The translations under genes were made by a program, and so were the position numbers. From Leeuwenhoekiella sp. (lineage in GTDB: Bacteria > Bacteroidota > Bacteroidia > Flavobacteriales > Flavobacteriaceae), in the NCBI GenBank assembly GCA_011050015.1, contig DRGP01000068.1, positions 1 through 45,722 of the forward strand: a stretch of DNA of 45,722 nt, read 5' to 3'. Shown here in pieces: positions 9,066-17,479 of the stretch. The notes beneath the pieces are model-generated. The model was not told the DNA's origin. It worked only from the letters and a program-made list of their open reading frames with translations, and did not search any database. How positions within the stretch are numbered: position 1 is the first letter of the stretch; each line of letters starts with the position of its first letter.

Positions 9066-10868
9066 TTAATAAAAAATGGGCTTAAAACGATCATCCTGAT
9101 TGGAATCTTTAGAAAAATTAATTGCTGTCTCAATCAATGCCAAATGGGAATAAGCTTGCGGGAAATTACCCAATAGCCTTTTTGTTTTAAAATCAATATC
9201 CTCACTGTAAAGCCCCAGGTGATTACTATAAGACAGCAATTGTTCAAAATATTTAATTGCTTTTTTCTCCTCGCCTATTTTATAGAGGCTGTCTATAAAC
9301 CAAAAAGAACAAATAGTGAATGAGGAAGAGGGTTTACCAAAATCGTCTTCATTTTTATACCGGTACATAAGTCCATCCTGGCACAACTCACGCTCTGTTG
9401 CCTGGACGGTAGAGATAAACCGGGGATCCTTTGGCTCAATAAATCCATATTGTTGCATGAGTAATGTAGAAGCATCCATTGCTTTGGAACCATAAGATTG
9501 TGTATAGGCGCCTATCTCATCATTCCAGGCATTCTCATAGATATCATTATATATTTTTTCGCGCAGCGTCTTCCATTCTTCAAGATCACGGGTACGGGTA
9601 AGAACCTGTGCAATCTTGATGGCCCGGTCAACCGCTACCCAGCATAACAATTTAGAAAAAGTGAAATGTTTGTCCTCAGTACGCAACTCCCAGATACCTT
9701 TATCAGGTTCCTTCCAGTGTTCTCCTACGATTTTAACAATACCCCGCACGATCGTCCAGAGTTCTTCACTGTTTTCCAGGGTGTTTTCAAATTTGATGAA
9801 CTGGTTATAAATGACCTCCATAAGTATTCCATAAATGTCATTTTGCCTTTGTATATAAGCAGCATTGCCTATGCGCACCGGTTTAGAATCCTGATAACCG
9901 CTCAGGTGATCCAGTGTTTCCTCGGTAAGTTCCTTCTCACCATTAATGCCATACATGATCTGCATTTTTTCATCCTTATCAGGGATCGTATTCATGATAA
10001 ACTGCAGGAATTTCTGCGCAGATTTGGTATGCCCCAGACTACTTATGACGCGTATCACCATAGAAGCGTCCCGCACCCAGCAAAACCGGTAATCCCAGTT
10101 ACGCATCTCACCAATTGTTTCGGGCAAAGAAGTTGTTGCCGCGGCAAGGACCGCTCCAGATTTTTCAAAAGTAAGCACTTTTAAGGTGAGTGCAGAGCGC
10201 ATAATTTCATGCTGATAATGCGGGTATTTTGTCGTGGCATCGCTCCAGTTCATCCAGTACACCTTAGTGCGCTGAAATTTTAGATATACGCGGTCTATAT
10301 CTTGTTTAATTAATTTTTCATGATAAGAAATGAGTACAAACGCATTTTTGGTTAGCGTGATTTCATTTCGGTTCAAAATATCCTGATTGTCAAAATCAGT
10401 ATAAAAATAGAGTGAATCATATTTACCCCCTTCGGTATAACTTTCAATATACTCCTCTTTGTCCTCGCTAAAGGTTTTCGGTTTAGCGTATTCTAATTGT
10501 GGATCGTAAATTATCTTAAATTTGGGTTCTCCCTTAATAAGTCTAATAAAACGTACAATATCTGGTGGCGCATAAAATTTTTTATCCCTTTTCTCATAGC
10601 GGGGCATAAAGTCGAGCACCTGAAAGGAATTGGTCCCGTCATCAAAAGTAGTACTCAAAATATTTGTTTCCCAGAGGTATTCTTGGGTGATTTTGTAATC
10701 TTCGCTAATTTCAAAGGAAGTGCATCCCCCTTTCTCAGTATCGAGAAGCTTTGCAAATACAGAGGCCGAATCAAAAATGGGCAGACAGCACCAATCTATT
10801 GATCCTGTCTTAGATACTAGTGCGGCACTCTTGCAATTTCCTATAATTCCGTAATCCAGATTATTCAT
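9066..10868 (-). CDS. glycoside hydrolase family 15 protein (trehalase/glucoamylase-like)
   Basis: A 600-residue cytoplasmic enzyme. The N-terminal beta-sandwich (TreH/DUF5911-like; YGIIGNCKSAALVSKTGSIDWCCLP) is followed by the (alpha/alpha)6 GH15 catalytic domain: NWDYRFCWVRDAS, then GIWELR with the presumed acid Glu394, SKLLCWVAVDRA, and YSEDID with the presumed base Glu556 before GNFPQAYSHL. Members of this subgroup include acid trehalases and isomaltose- or dextran-type glucosidases. Its divergent pairing with otsAB, with only 96 bp between the starts, favours trehalose as substrate. There is no signal peptide. Hydrolase class is certain; substrate is inferred. Confidence 0.88.
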   Translation of the reverse strand: MNNLDYGIIGNCKSAALVSKTGSIDWCCLPIFDSASVFAKLLDTEKGGCTSFEISEDYKITQEYLWETNILSTTFDDGTNSFQVLDFMPRYEKRDKKFYAPPDIVRFIRLIKGEPKFKIIYDPQLEYAKPKTFSEDKEEYIESYTEGGKYDSLYFYTDFDNQDILNRNEITLTKNAFVLISYHEKLIKQDIDRVYLKFQRTKVYWMNWSDATTKYPHYQHEIMRSALTLKVLTFEKSGAVLAAATTSLPETIGEMRNWDYRFCWVRDASMVIRVISSLGHTKSAQKFLQFIMNTIPDKDEKMQIMYGINGEKELTEETLDHLSGYQDSKPVRIGNAAYIQRQNDIYGILMEVIYNQFIKFENTLENSEELWTIVRGIVKIVGEHWKEPDKGIWELRTEDKHFTFSKLLCWVAVDRAIKIAQVLTRTRDLEEWKTLREKIYNDIYENAWNDEIGAYTQSYGSKAMDASTLLMQQYGFIEPKDPRFISTVQATERELCQDGLMYRYKNEDDFGKPSSSFTICSFWFIDSLYKIGEEKKAIKYFEQLLSYSNHLGLYSEDIDFKTKRLLGNFPQAYSHLALIETAINFSKDSNQDDRFKPIFY

Positions 10869-10880
10869 AATTTCCTAAAA

Positions 10881-10951
10881 GTTGTGTAAAAGCAGGCTGT
10901 AAAACCTAATAATTTCCGAAATTTAAGCAATAACAAAATTATCCACACAAC
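10881..10951. promoter_or_regulatory. divergent promoter region between GH15 and otsAB with mirrored ACACAAC boxes
   Basis: The 96-bp divergent spacer carries GTTGTGT (10881-10887) and its reverse complement ACACAAC (10945-10951). On each strand the ACACAAC box lies 12-13 bases before the respective start codon. The symmetry suggests a shared leader or operator element co-controlling synthesis and breakdown of trehalose. This is an observation from sequence only. Confidence 0.45.
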
Positions 10952-10964
10952 AATCAGTCATTTT

Positions 10965-13175
10965 ATGAGCAAGACTATCATTATTTCAAATAGACTGCCC
11001 TTACAATTAAAAATCAACGATAATTCGCTTGAGGCCATTCCTAGCGTAGGTGGGCTTGCGACAGGCATGAAATCTGTACACCGCGATGGCAACGGGGTAT
11101 GGATAGGCTGGACCGGGCTTACCGAGGAAGAAATCCCGGAATCTATGCAAGATGATGTCATTAAAGCCTGCCGCAAAGAGCAGTGCGTACCGGTAACTCT
11201 TGACCAGGAAGATATAGACGGTTTTTACTACGGTTTTAGCAACCGCACCATCTGGCCACTTTTTCATTATTTTATGGAATACGCCGAATTTGAACGGCAA
11301 AACTGGAAAACTTATAAACAAGTCAATGAAAAATTTGCCAAGGTTGTACTGGAGAACATTGAAGAAGGTGATACGGTCTGGGTGCACGATTACCAGCTTA
11401 TGCTCCTTCCCGAGCTTATTAAAAAAGAGAGGCCAGACGTGCGCGTAGGTTTCTTTTTGCATATCCCCTTTCCCTCCTACGAGGTTTTCAGAACCTTGCC
11501 CTGGCGGAAAGAAATTTTAAGAGGGTTACTGGGATCAGATCTTATTGGCTTTCATACCTATGATTATGAGCGTCATTTCTTAAGTTCCGTAAGCAGAATT
11601 TTACGCCTGGACGTAAATTTTAACGAGATTATGCTGGGCGATAGACTGGTCACGGTTAATTCGTATCCCATGGGCATTGACTATGATAAATTTGAAAAGG
11701 CCGCTTTAGCCAATAAAGAGCAAAATAGCAAAGAACAGTCAGAACTGCAGCGCAGGCTTGACCTGCATCTGGACGCTACGCCAGATGCAAAAATGATACT
11801 TTCTATAGACCGCCTGGATTATACTAAAGGGATTGCGAACCGTATACGTGCCTATGAGTATTTTCTTGAAAAGTACCCCAATTATAAAGAAAAAGTACGT
11901 CTTGTTATGCTTGCCGTGCCTTCCCGGTCTAATGTGCCACAGTATCAAAAGTTGAAAAAAGAAGTTGATGAACTAGTAGGTCGCATCAATGGAAAATTTG
12001 CTACTGTAAGCTGGACGCCTATCTGGTACTTTTTTAGGTCAATGCCCTTTGACAATCTTATAGACCTTTATACTTCTTGCGATATTGCGTTGTTGACCCC
12101 TATCCGAGATGGGATGAATCTTGTTGCCAAAGAATATATAGCCACCCGCACAGATAAAACCGGTGTGCTTATCTTAAGCGAGATGACAGGAGCCGCCTTA
12201 GAAATGAACGAAGCCCTATTGATCAATCCAAATAATTTTGAAGAAATAGCCGAAACTCTAAAAGAGGCCATAGAAATGCCTGAAGAGGAGCAAATAAAGC
12301 GCAATGTGCAGATGCAAAAACGTTTAAAACGTTATAATGTGGAAAAATGGGCTTCTGAATTTCTAGAGGCTCTTAAAAAGACCAAAGAAAAGACCGATCT
12401 GGTAAAAGCGATCAAAATTAAAAAAGAGCAGCAGCAAGAACTTATGCAGGCGTACCAAAATGCTGAAAAACGCATCCTGTTTTTAGATTATGACGGTACA
12501 TTGCGCAGCTTTGTAAGTGACCCTGCCAATGCGAAACCAGATCAAGAAATGCTAAATCTCGTAAATAGTATACAAGCTCAAAAAAATACAGACGTGGTGA
12601 TTATAAGTGGTCGCGACCGGGACACACTGGGCAAATGGTGGCAAGAAATACCAGTAACGCTTATCGCAGAACACGGGGTGTGGAAGCGGAAAACCGGCGA
12701 AGACTGGGAAATTACCGAAAAAATAAAAAATGACTGGATGCCTCAAATAAGGCCTATTCTTGAAACCTATGTAGATCGTACCCCAGGTACATTTATAGAA
12801 GAAAAAAACTACTCCCTCGCCTGGCATTATCGTAACGCCGATCCTGAACTTGGCGAAATACGTGCCAATGAACTTTCTAACGTAATAAAAGAACTGGCCA
12901 GTAATAAAGACCTTGGTGTTCTGGACGGTAACAAAGTGCTGGAGATAAAAAGTGGTGCGGTAAATAAAGGAAAGGCCGTAAGCAAAGAGATTTTCAATAA
13001 AAACTATAGTTTTATCTTTTCGATAGGCGATGACTGGACCGATGAATTTATGTTTGAAGATTTGCCAGAAACAGCATATACGGTAAAAGTGGGTATGCAA
13101 AAAACAGCCGCCCGCTTTTATGTAGAAGACACCGCGCACGTAAGGCAATTACTGCAAGAATTTGCTAAAAACTAA
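10965..13175 (+). CDS. otsAB: bifunctional trehalose-6-phosphate synthase / trehalose phosphatase
   Basis: A 736-residue fusion. Residues 1 to about 480 are a GT20 trehalose-6-phosphate synthase: SNRLPL, SVGGLATGM, WIGWTG, VWVHDYQLMLLP, HIPFPS, SIDRLDYTKGI, and DGMNLVAKEY near the nucleotide-sugar site. From about 500 to the end is a HAD-type phosphatase with the nucleophile motif DYDGT (Asp508, Asp510), SGRD, and a C-terminal GDDWTDEFMF. It therefore converts UDP-glucose plus glucose-6-phosphate to trehalose in one polypeptide. This domain order is common in Bacteroidota and eukaryotes. The neighbouring GH15 gene is divergent, giving a synthesis/degradation pair. Confidence 0.95.
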   Translation: MSKTIIISNRLPLQLKINDNSLEAIPSVGGLATGMKSVHRDGNGVWIGWTGLTEEEIPESMQDDVIKACRKEQCVPVTLDQEDIDGFYYGFSNRTIWPLFHYFMEYAEFERQNWKTYKQVNEKFAKVVLENIEEGDTVWVHDYQLMLLPELIKKERPDVRVGFFLHIPFPSYEVFRTLPWRKEILRGLLGSDLIGFHTYDYERHFLSSVSRILRLDVNFNEIMLGDRLVTVNSYPMGIDYDKFEKAALANKEQNSKEQSELQRRLDLHLDATPDAKMILSIDRLDYTKGIANRIRAYEYFLEKYPNYKEKVRLVMLAVPSRSNVPQYQKLKKEVDELVGRINGKFATVSWTPIWYFFRSMPFDNLIDLYTSCDIALLTPIRDGMNLVAKEYIATRTDKTGVLILSEMTGAALEMNEALLINPNNFEEIAETLKEAIEMPEEEQIKRNVQMQKRLKRYNVEKWASEFLEALKKTKEKTDLVKAIKIKKEQQQELMQAYQNAEKRILFLDYDGTLRSFVSDPANAKPDQEMLNLVNSIQAQKNTDVVIISGRDRDTLGKWWQEIPVTLIAEHGVWKRKTGEDWEITEKIKNDWMPQIRPILETYVDRTPGTFIEEKNYSLAWHYRNADPELGEIRANELSNVIKELASNKDLGVLDGNKVLEIKSGAVNKGKAVSKEIFNKNYSFIFSIGDDWTDEFMFEDLPETAYTVKVGMQKTAARFYVEDTAHVRQLLQEFAKN

Positions 13176-13198
13176 CTTCTATTTTTTTAATTTCCTTA

Positions 13199-13245
13199 AA
13201 AATGGGCATATTGAGGTCAATTTTAGGCTAAAATATGTCCATTTT
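13199..13245. repeat. imperfect hairpin downstream of otsAB
   Basis: A 13-bp stem (AAAATGGGCATAT 13199-13211 with ATATGTCCATTTT 13233-13245, one G-U pair as RNA) encloses a 21-base loop containing TTTTAGGCTAAAA. No T-run follows, so it is not a classic terminator. Its arms and loop resemble sequences at 17379-17436 and 26714-26758. Confidence 0.5.
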
Positions 13246-13343
13246 CATAGAATAGGTTAACTTCCCTTTTTACTTTTCTTCAAGAGCAATAAGGTAGAAT
13301 TTTCACAAACCGTTTACAGAATTTCTAATATCACAATTTTTAA

Positions 13344-14690
13344 ATGAAACAACTTAGCACCCTCACTTTTTTACTATTTACAGGTTTAATCTTTGCACAG
13401 GATCAGGTTCCCCCAGATACTGATTTACGCATCTACGATATTATTAATGCCGTCTCAGCAGATAGCATCAAGGCAGATGTGACCAAGTTAGTAGGTTTTG
13501 GTACACGCAATACCTTTAGCGATACGGTCAGTGATACCCGTGGCATAGGGGCCGCACGCCGCTGGATCAAATCAGATTTTGAAAAAACATCTTCCGCTTG
13601 CAGCAACTGTCTGGATGTTTTTTATCAAAAAGATCTCGTCACTACAGATATGGGTCAGCGCGTTCCTCATGATGCTTATGTGGTGAATGTAGTTGCCATG
13701 CAAAAAGGGACCAAGTATCCCAACCGGTATATTATTATGAGTGGTGATATAGATTCGCGTGCCAGCAACACCATGGATTTTGAGACCGATGCCCCCGGCG
13801 CAAATGATAATGCCAGTGGCATGGCCGGAACCCTGGAAGCTGCCCGCGTGCTCTCTAAATACAAATTTGAAAATAGCATTCTTTATGTAGGTCTTTCTGG
13901 TGAAGAACAGGGACTTTATGGCGGTGCCGGTCTTGCCGCTTACGCGAAAGAAAAAGGATGGGAAATCATTGGTATTTTTAATAATGATATGATAGGCAAT
14001 ATCAAAGGTGTAGATGGTTATGTGAGCAACAGGGATTTCAGGATATTTTCTGAACCTGTACCGCCTACAGAAACAGAAAAAGAACGTAAGGCGCGAAGGT
14101 TTTATGGCGGTGAAGTAGATGGCATCTCGCGTCAACTGGCAAGATATGTACATGGAAATGTTGAAAAATATATGCCCGAAATGAATCCCATGATGATTTA
14201 CAGGTTAGACCGTTTTGGCCGTGGGGGGCATCACAGGCCTTTTAATGACCTGGGTTATGCCGGAATCCGTATTATGGAGGCACATGAAAATTATACCCAG
14301 CAGCATCAGGATGTGCGCACTGAAAATGGTATTGCTTATGGCGATGTGCTGGAACATGTGAACTTTCCCTACGCAGCCAAATTAACCGCCGTAAATTCTA
14401 TTAATCTCGCAAGTATCGCTTGGGCACCTCCCGCTCCTGAAACTGTAGAAATAGGTGGAATTGTAGAAGCATCGGCCAAATTGAAATGGAGCATGGTAAA
14501 TGGTGCCGTAGGCTATAAGATTTATTGGCGCGATACTACTTCACCCACTTGGGATCACAGCCGTTATCTTACCGAGACTGAAATGACCCTTGAAGGTGTG
14601 GTTATCGATAATTTTTTCTTTGGAGTAGCTGCAGTGGGCGCTAACGGTCATGAAAGTGTGGTACGCTTTCCCAATGCCATTATGCGATAA
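13344..14690 (+). CDS. secreted M28-family metallopeptidase with C-terminal Fn3-like domain
   Basis: A 448-residue exported protein; the signal peptide ends near FAQ (residues 17-19). The M28 zinc-peptidase core shows Asp155 (ANDNASG), Glu187/Glu188 (SGEEQG), Asp215 (NNDMIGN) and a candidate histidine His321 (QQHQD). The first canonical zinc ligand, the His of G-H-x-D-S, is Asp here (SGDIDS, Asp135). I recall the same change in flavobacterial relatives, so it may define a subgroup. Residues about 355-448 (PPAPETVEIGG, KLKWSMV, GYKIYWRD) look like a fibronectin type III domain. It probably trims peptides outside the cytoplasm. Substrate unknown. Confidence 0.85.
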   Translation: MKQLSTLTFLLFTGLIFAQDQVPPDTDLRIYDIINAVSADSIKADVTKLVGFGTRNTFSDTVSDTRGIGAARRWIKSDFEKTSSACSNCLDVFYQKDLVTTDMGQRVPHDAYVVNVVAMQKGTKYPNRYIIMSGDIDSRASNTMDFETDAPGANDNASGMAGTLEAARVLSKYKFENSILYVGLSGEEQGLYGGAGLAAYAKEKGWEIIGIFNNDMIGNIKGVDGYVSNRDFRIFSEPVPPTETEKERKARRFYGGEVDGISRQLARYVHGNVEKYMPEMNPMMIYRLDRFGRGGHHRPFNDLGYAGIRIMEAHENYTQQHQDVRTENGIAYGDVLEHVNFPYAAKLTAVNSINLASIAWAPPAPETVEIGGIVEASAKLKWSMVNGAVGYKIYWRDTTSPTWDHSRYLTETEMTLEGVVIDNFFFGVAAVGANGHESVVRFPNAIMR

Positions 14691-14735
14691 AATGTGTCAT
14701 CTTATTACAAAATCGAGAAAAAAGACTTAAATTTA

Positions 14736-14749
14736 AAGACATTTGTCTT
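14736..14749. promoter_or_regulatory. putative autoregulatory operator of the ParS/RES module
   Basis: The palindrome AAGACA-TT-TGTCTT lies 12 bases before the antitoxin start. A further AAGAC half-site lies at 14722-14726, 14 bp before the first arm. Palindromes directly upstream are typical of autoregulated antitoxin operons. The assignment is inference. Confidence 0.5.
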
Positions 14750-14761
14750 AAACCATTTGCT

Positions 14762-15265
14762 ATGATTGAAGATGCACCGCAATATCCCAATCAACTTAAT
14801 GAAGCCGTAGCCACATATGTAAATCACATGGAAGCACAAAGAAATTTAAAAGTCGCCCACAAGAAAATCTCTTACGATGGCCTATTAAATGACAGAATGC
14901 TACTGGTTGAGGCCATTACAGCAGGATTGCCTTTAAGTATATTTAACCTTATCAGGAAAGAAGCGCCCTTTAGTGATGAAGATTGGGCAGGTTTTCTTGA
15001 TATTTCAAAACGTTCTCTGGATCGGTTTAAGGCACAAGGAGATCATATTTTTAAAGCCAGTCATTCTGAAAAAATTTTTGAAATCGCAGAGGTAACTCGA
15101 TTGGGCAAAGGTATTTTTGATACAGTACATGACTTTTATGACTGGCTCAATAGTACCAATTTTGCCCTCGGAAATTACAAACCCATAACGCTTTTAAGCA
15201 ATTCCTACGGTAAAGAGTTGGTCGTTCATGAGCTGCATGCCATAGATCAAGGTATTTTTGTATAA
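14762..15265 (+). CDS. ParS-type (Xre/MbcA/ParS, DUF2384) antitoxin
   Basis: A 167-residue protein. The N-terminal half is helical and resembles the Xre-like helix-turn-helix region of RES-associated antitoxins (SDEDWAGFLDISKRSLDRFK). The C terminus has the DUF2384 toxin-binding pattern: A-E-V-T-R-L-G-K-G-I-F, then FYDWLNSTNFALGNYKPITLL and a closing L-x-A-I-D-Q-G-I-F-V. Its stop codon shares one base with the ATG of the downstream RES toxin (TAATG), implying translational coupling. It should bind and neutralise the RES protein and repress its own promoter. The pairing makes the call strong. Confidence 0.88.
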   Translation: MIEDAPQYPNQLNEAVATYVNHMEAQRNLKVAHKKISYDGLLNDRMLLVEAITAGLPLSIFNLIRKEAPFSDEDWAGFLDISKRSLDRFKAQGDHIFKASHSEKIFEIAEVTRLGKGIFDTVHDFYDWLNSTNFALGNYKPITLLSNSYGKELVVHELHAIDQGIFV

Positions 15266-15726
15266 TGCAGGTCTTTAGACTTACACGAAAAAAATACAAA
15301 ATTGAGTTATCCGGTAAAGGCGCTGCCATTGCCGGGGCACGGTGGACCTCACCGGGCACCGAAGTTATTTATACTTCTGCCAGTCGCGCCCTTGCCCTGG
15401 CAGAGGTCTTTATACATTTAAGCCTTAATAAGCTGCCCAGAGACTTTGTGATGCTTGCCATTACCATTCCCACCTCTTTAAAAATAGGCACAGTTGGTGT
15501 AGAGAAACTTCCAGAGAATTGGAATGAATACCCGTATCGCTTGCAGACCCAGCGTTTTGGTGACGTCTTTATACATGAAAATAATTACGCTTTGTTGCAA
15601 GTGCCTTCGGTAGTTGTACCCAGGGATTTTAATTATCTTCTTAATCCGCACCATACTGATTTTTCCAAAATTAAAATAGATAGTTACGCCGATTTTCCGG
15701 TGGATCATCGGCTTTTCAACAGTTAA
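15265..15726 (+). CDS. RES-domain NAD+-degrading toxin
   Basis: A 153-residue RES-domain toxin. The RES core residues are visible: Arg26 in GARWTSPG, Tyr36, Glu47 in ALAEVFIHLS, and Ser115 in LLQVPSVVVP, ending with FNYLLNPHH. Characterised relatives (MbcT, P. putida RES) deplete NAD+ by glycohydrolysis or phosphorolysis to stop growth. All catalytic positions are kept, so the toxin appears intact. It overlaps the ParS antitoxin by one base. The next gene, a secreted M1 peptidase, begins 9 bp after its stop, so toxin-antitoxin and peptidase may share a transcript. Confidence 0.9.
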   Translation: MQVFRLTRKKYKIELSGKGAAIAGARWTSPGTEVIYTSASRALALAEVFIHLSLNKLPRDFVMLAITIPTSLKIGTVGVEKLPENWNEYPYRLQTQRFGDVFIHENNYALLQVPSVVVPRDFNYLLNPHHTDFSKIKIDSYADFPVDHRLFNS

Positions 15727-15735
15727 TAATAGATT

Positions 15736-17370
15736 ATGAAATCAATATGCGCTGCGGTTATCTTTTTATGTACAGCACAAACGCTTATTGCCCAGGATAA
15801 ACAATTTACCCATCAAGATACGCTTCGTGGAAGCATAACCCCAGAGCGTGCCTGGTGGGACTTGGTGCATTATGAACTTGATGTGCAGGTATTTCCTGAA
15901 GAACAATCACTTCAGGGAAGCAATATAGTTACTTACAAGGTACTGAAACCAAAACAAAAATTGCAGATTGATCTGCAGGCACCCATGCAATTGCTATCTG
16001 CAACGCAACACGGTAAAAAGTTACAAATAACATCAGCAGGTAGCGCGCATTTTATTTCGCTGCAAGCAAAACAACCCATTGGATCCCTTCAGAAGATTAA
16101 ATTAACCTTTAAAGGAAAACCGCGCATCGCTCAAAATCCACCCTGGGACGGCGGCTGGACGTGGCAAAATGATTCACTGGGAAAACCGTTTATTGCTAAT
16201 GCCAATCAAGGCATAGGCGCTTCTGTATGGTGGCCCAATAAAGATCATCCCTATGATGAAGTAGACAGCCTTGATGTGAAGGCCACTGTACCCAAGGGGC
16301 TTATGGCAGTTTCTAACGGGAGACTGGTAGATTCCACCGGGACAAGCGCCCATGAGATGACCTACCACTGGACCGTAAAAAATCCGATCAATAATTATGG
16401 GGTGAATATCAATATCGCCGATTACGCACATTTCGATGATTATTATAGTGGCGAAAAGGGCAAACTCGACCTTAATTTTTACGTGCTCAAAGAAAATTTG
16501 GCCAAAGCCGAAAAACAGTTTGAACAAGTGCCCGATATGTTAGAAGCATTTGAGTACTGGCTAGGCCCCTACCCTTTTTATGAAGATGGTTATAAACTCG
16601 TGGAAGTACCCTATCTGGGCATGGAACATCAAAGTTCTGTTACATACGGCAACAAGTATGGCAACGGATATCTGGGACGCGACCTGAGCGGTTCGGGTTG
16701 GGGCGATAAATTTGATTATATAATAATCCATGAGTCCGCGCATGAATGGTTTGCGAACAATATCACCAATAAAGATGTTGCAGACATGTGGATACAGGAG
16801 GGATTTACCACCTATGCCGAAAATCTTTTTGTGGATTACCATTTTGGCAAAAAAGCATCTTCGGAATACGTGCTGGGCATGCGCAAGCTCATCCGCAATG
16901 ATAGACCAATCATCGGTATCTATGGCGTGGATTATGAAGGAAGCGGTGATATGTATTTTAAAGGGGCAAATATTCTAAACAGCCTGCGTTACATTATCAA
17001 TAATGATGAAAAATGGCGCGAGATTTTGCGCGGTCTAGGCCATACTTTTTACCATCAGACCGTGAGTTCTGCAACGATTGAAAATTACATCAGCAAGCAA
17101 ACGGGAATGGATCTTAAGCCATTTTTTGACCAGTATTTGCGTACCATTATGGTTCCCAAACTTGAATATCAGATCGAAAACAACACGTTGAGTTACCGCT
17201 ATACGCAGATTGTGAATGGTTTTAGCGCTCCTGTAGATATAAAAGTCAATGATAAAATACAGCGGATATTTCCTACTGAAGAATGGACGGAACTCTCTTT
17301 TGAGAAAGGGATTACGGATTTTAACGTGAATCCGAATTTTTATATCGAAACACAGCAATGTACAGATTGA
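15736..17370 (+). CDS. secreted M1-family zinc aminopeptidase
   Basis: A 544-residue exported peptidase with a signal peptide ending near IAQ (residues 18-20). The N-terminal beta domain (about 40-230) precedes a thermolysin-like catalytic domain. The zinc motif is HESAH (332-336) with the third ligand Glu355 in WIQEGF, giving the exact HExxH-x18-E spacing. The exopeptidase motif is GMEHQS (from residue 295) rather than the usual GAMEN. It lacks the long C-terminal helical domain of PepN and matches the shorter secreted M1 proteins common in Bacteroidota. It starts 9 bp after the RES toxin gene. Confidence 0.9.
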   Translation: MKSICAAVIFLCTAQTLIAQDKQFTHQDTLRGSITPERAWWDLVHYELDVQVFPEEQSLQGSNIVTYKVLKPKQKLQIDLQAPMQLLSATQHGKKLQITSAGSAHFISLQAKQPIGSLQKIKLTFKGKPRIAQNPPWDGGWTWQNDSLGKPFIANANQGIGASVWWPNKDHPYDEVDSLDVKATVPKGLMAVSNGRLVDSTGTSAHEMTYHWTVKNPINNYGVNINIADYAHFDDYYSGEKGKLDLNFYVLKENLAKAEKQFEQVPDMLEAFEYWLGPYPFYEDGYKLVEVPYLGMEHQSSVTYGNKYGNGYLGRDLSGSGWGDKFDYIIIHESAHEWFANNITNKDVADMWIQEGFTTYAENLFVDYHFGKKASSEYVLGMRKLIRNDRPIIGIYGVDYEGSGDMYFKGANILNSLRYIINNDEKWREILRGLGHTFYHQTVSSATIENYISKQTGMDLKPFFDQYLRTIMVPKLEYQIENNTLSYRYTQIVNGFSAPVDIKVNDKIQRIFPTEEWTELSFEKGITDFNVNPNFYIETQQCTD

Positions 17371-17378
17371 TTTTATTC

Positions 17379-17436
17379 AAAAATGGCTGATTATCAACTA
17401 ATAATGGCTATTTTTAAGGTTAAAACAGTCATTTTT
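17379..17436. repeat. AT-rich interrupted inverted repeat before the DLH gene
   Basis: AAAAATGGCTG (17379-17389) can pair with CAGTCATTTTT (17426-17436), with one G-U pair. The 36-base interior contains ATGGCTATTTTTAAGG. Similar arms occur at 13199-13245, and a related sequence lies upstream of truA. Confidence 0.45.
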
Positions 17437-17479
17437 AGTCACATTCTATCTTTTCAGTGGCAATTCTAAAATCAATTTT

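Noticed and set aside
12552-13148. 198-codon open frame on the minus strand inside otsAB
   Set aside because: Antisense to the phosphatase domain, aromatic-rich shadow composition, no motif.
17404-17416. ATGGCTATTTTTA considered as a promoter box (similar strings near 34334 and 26714)
   Set aside because: Distances to the start codons vary widely (5 to 66 bases), so a fixed promoter role is unlikely; reported instead as part of a repeat motif.
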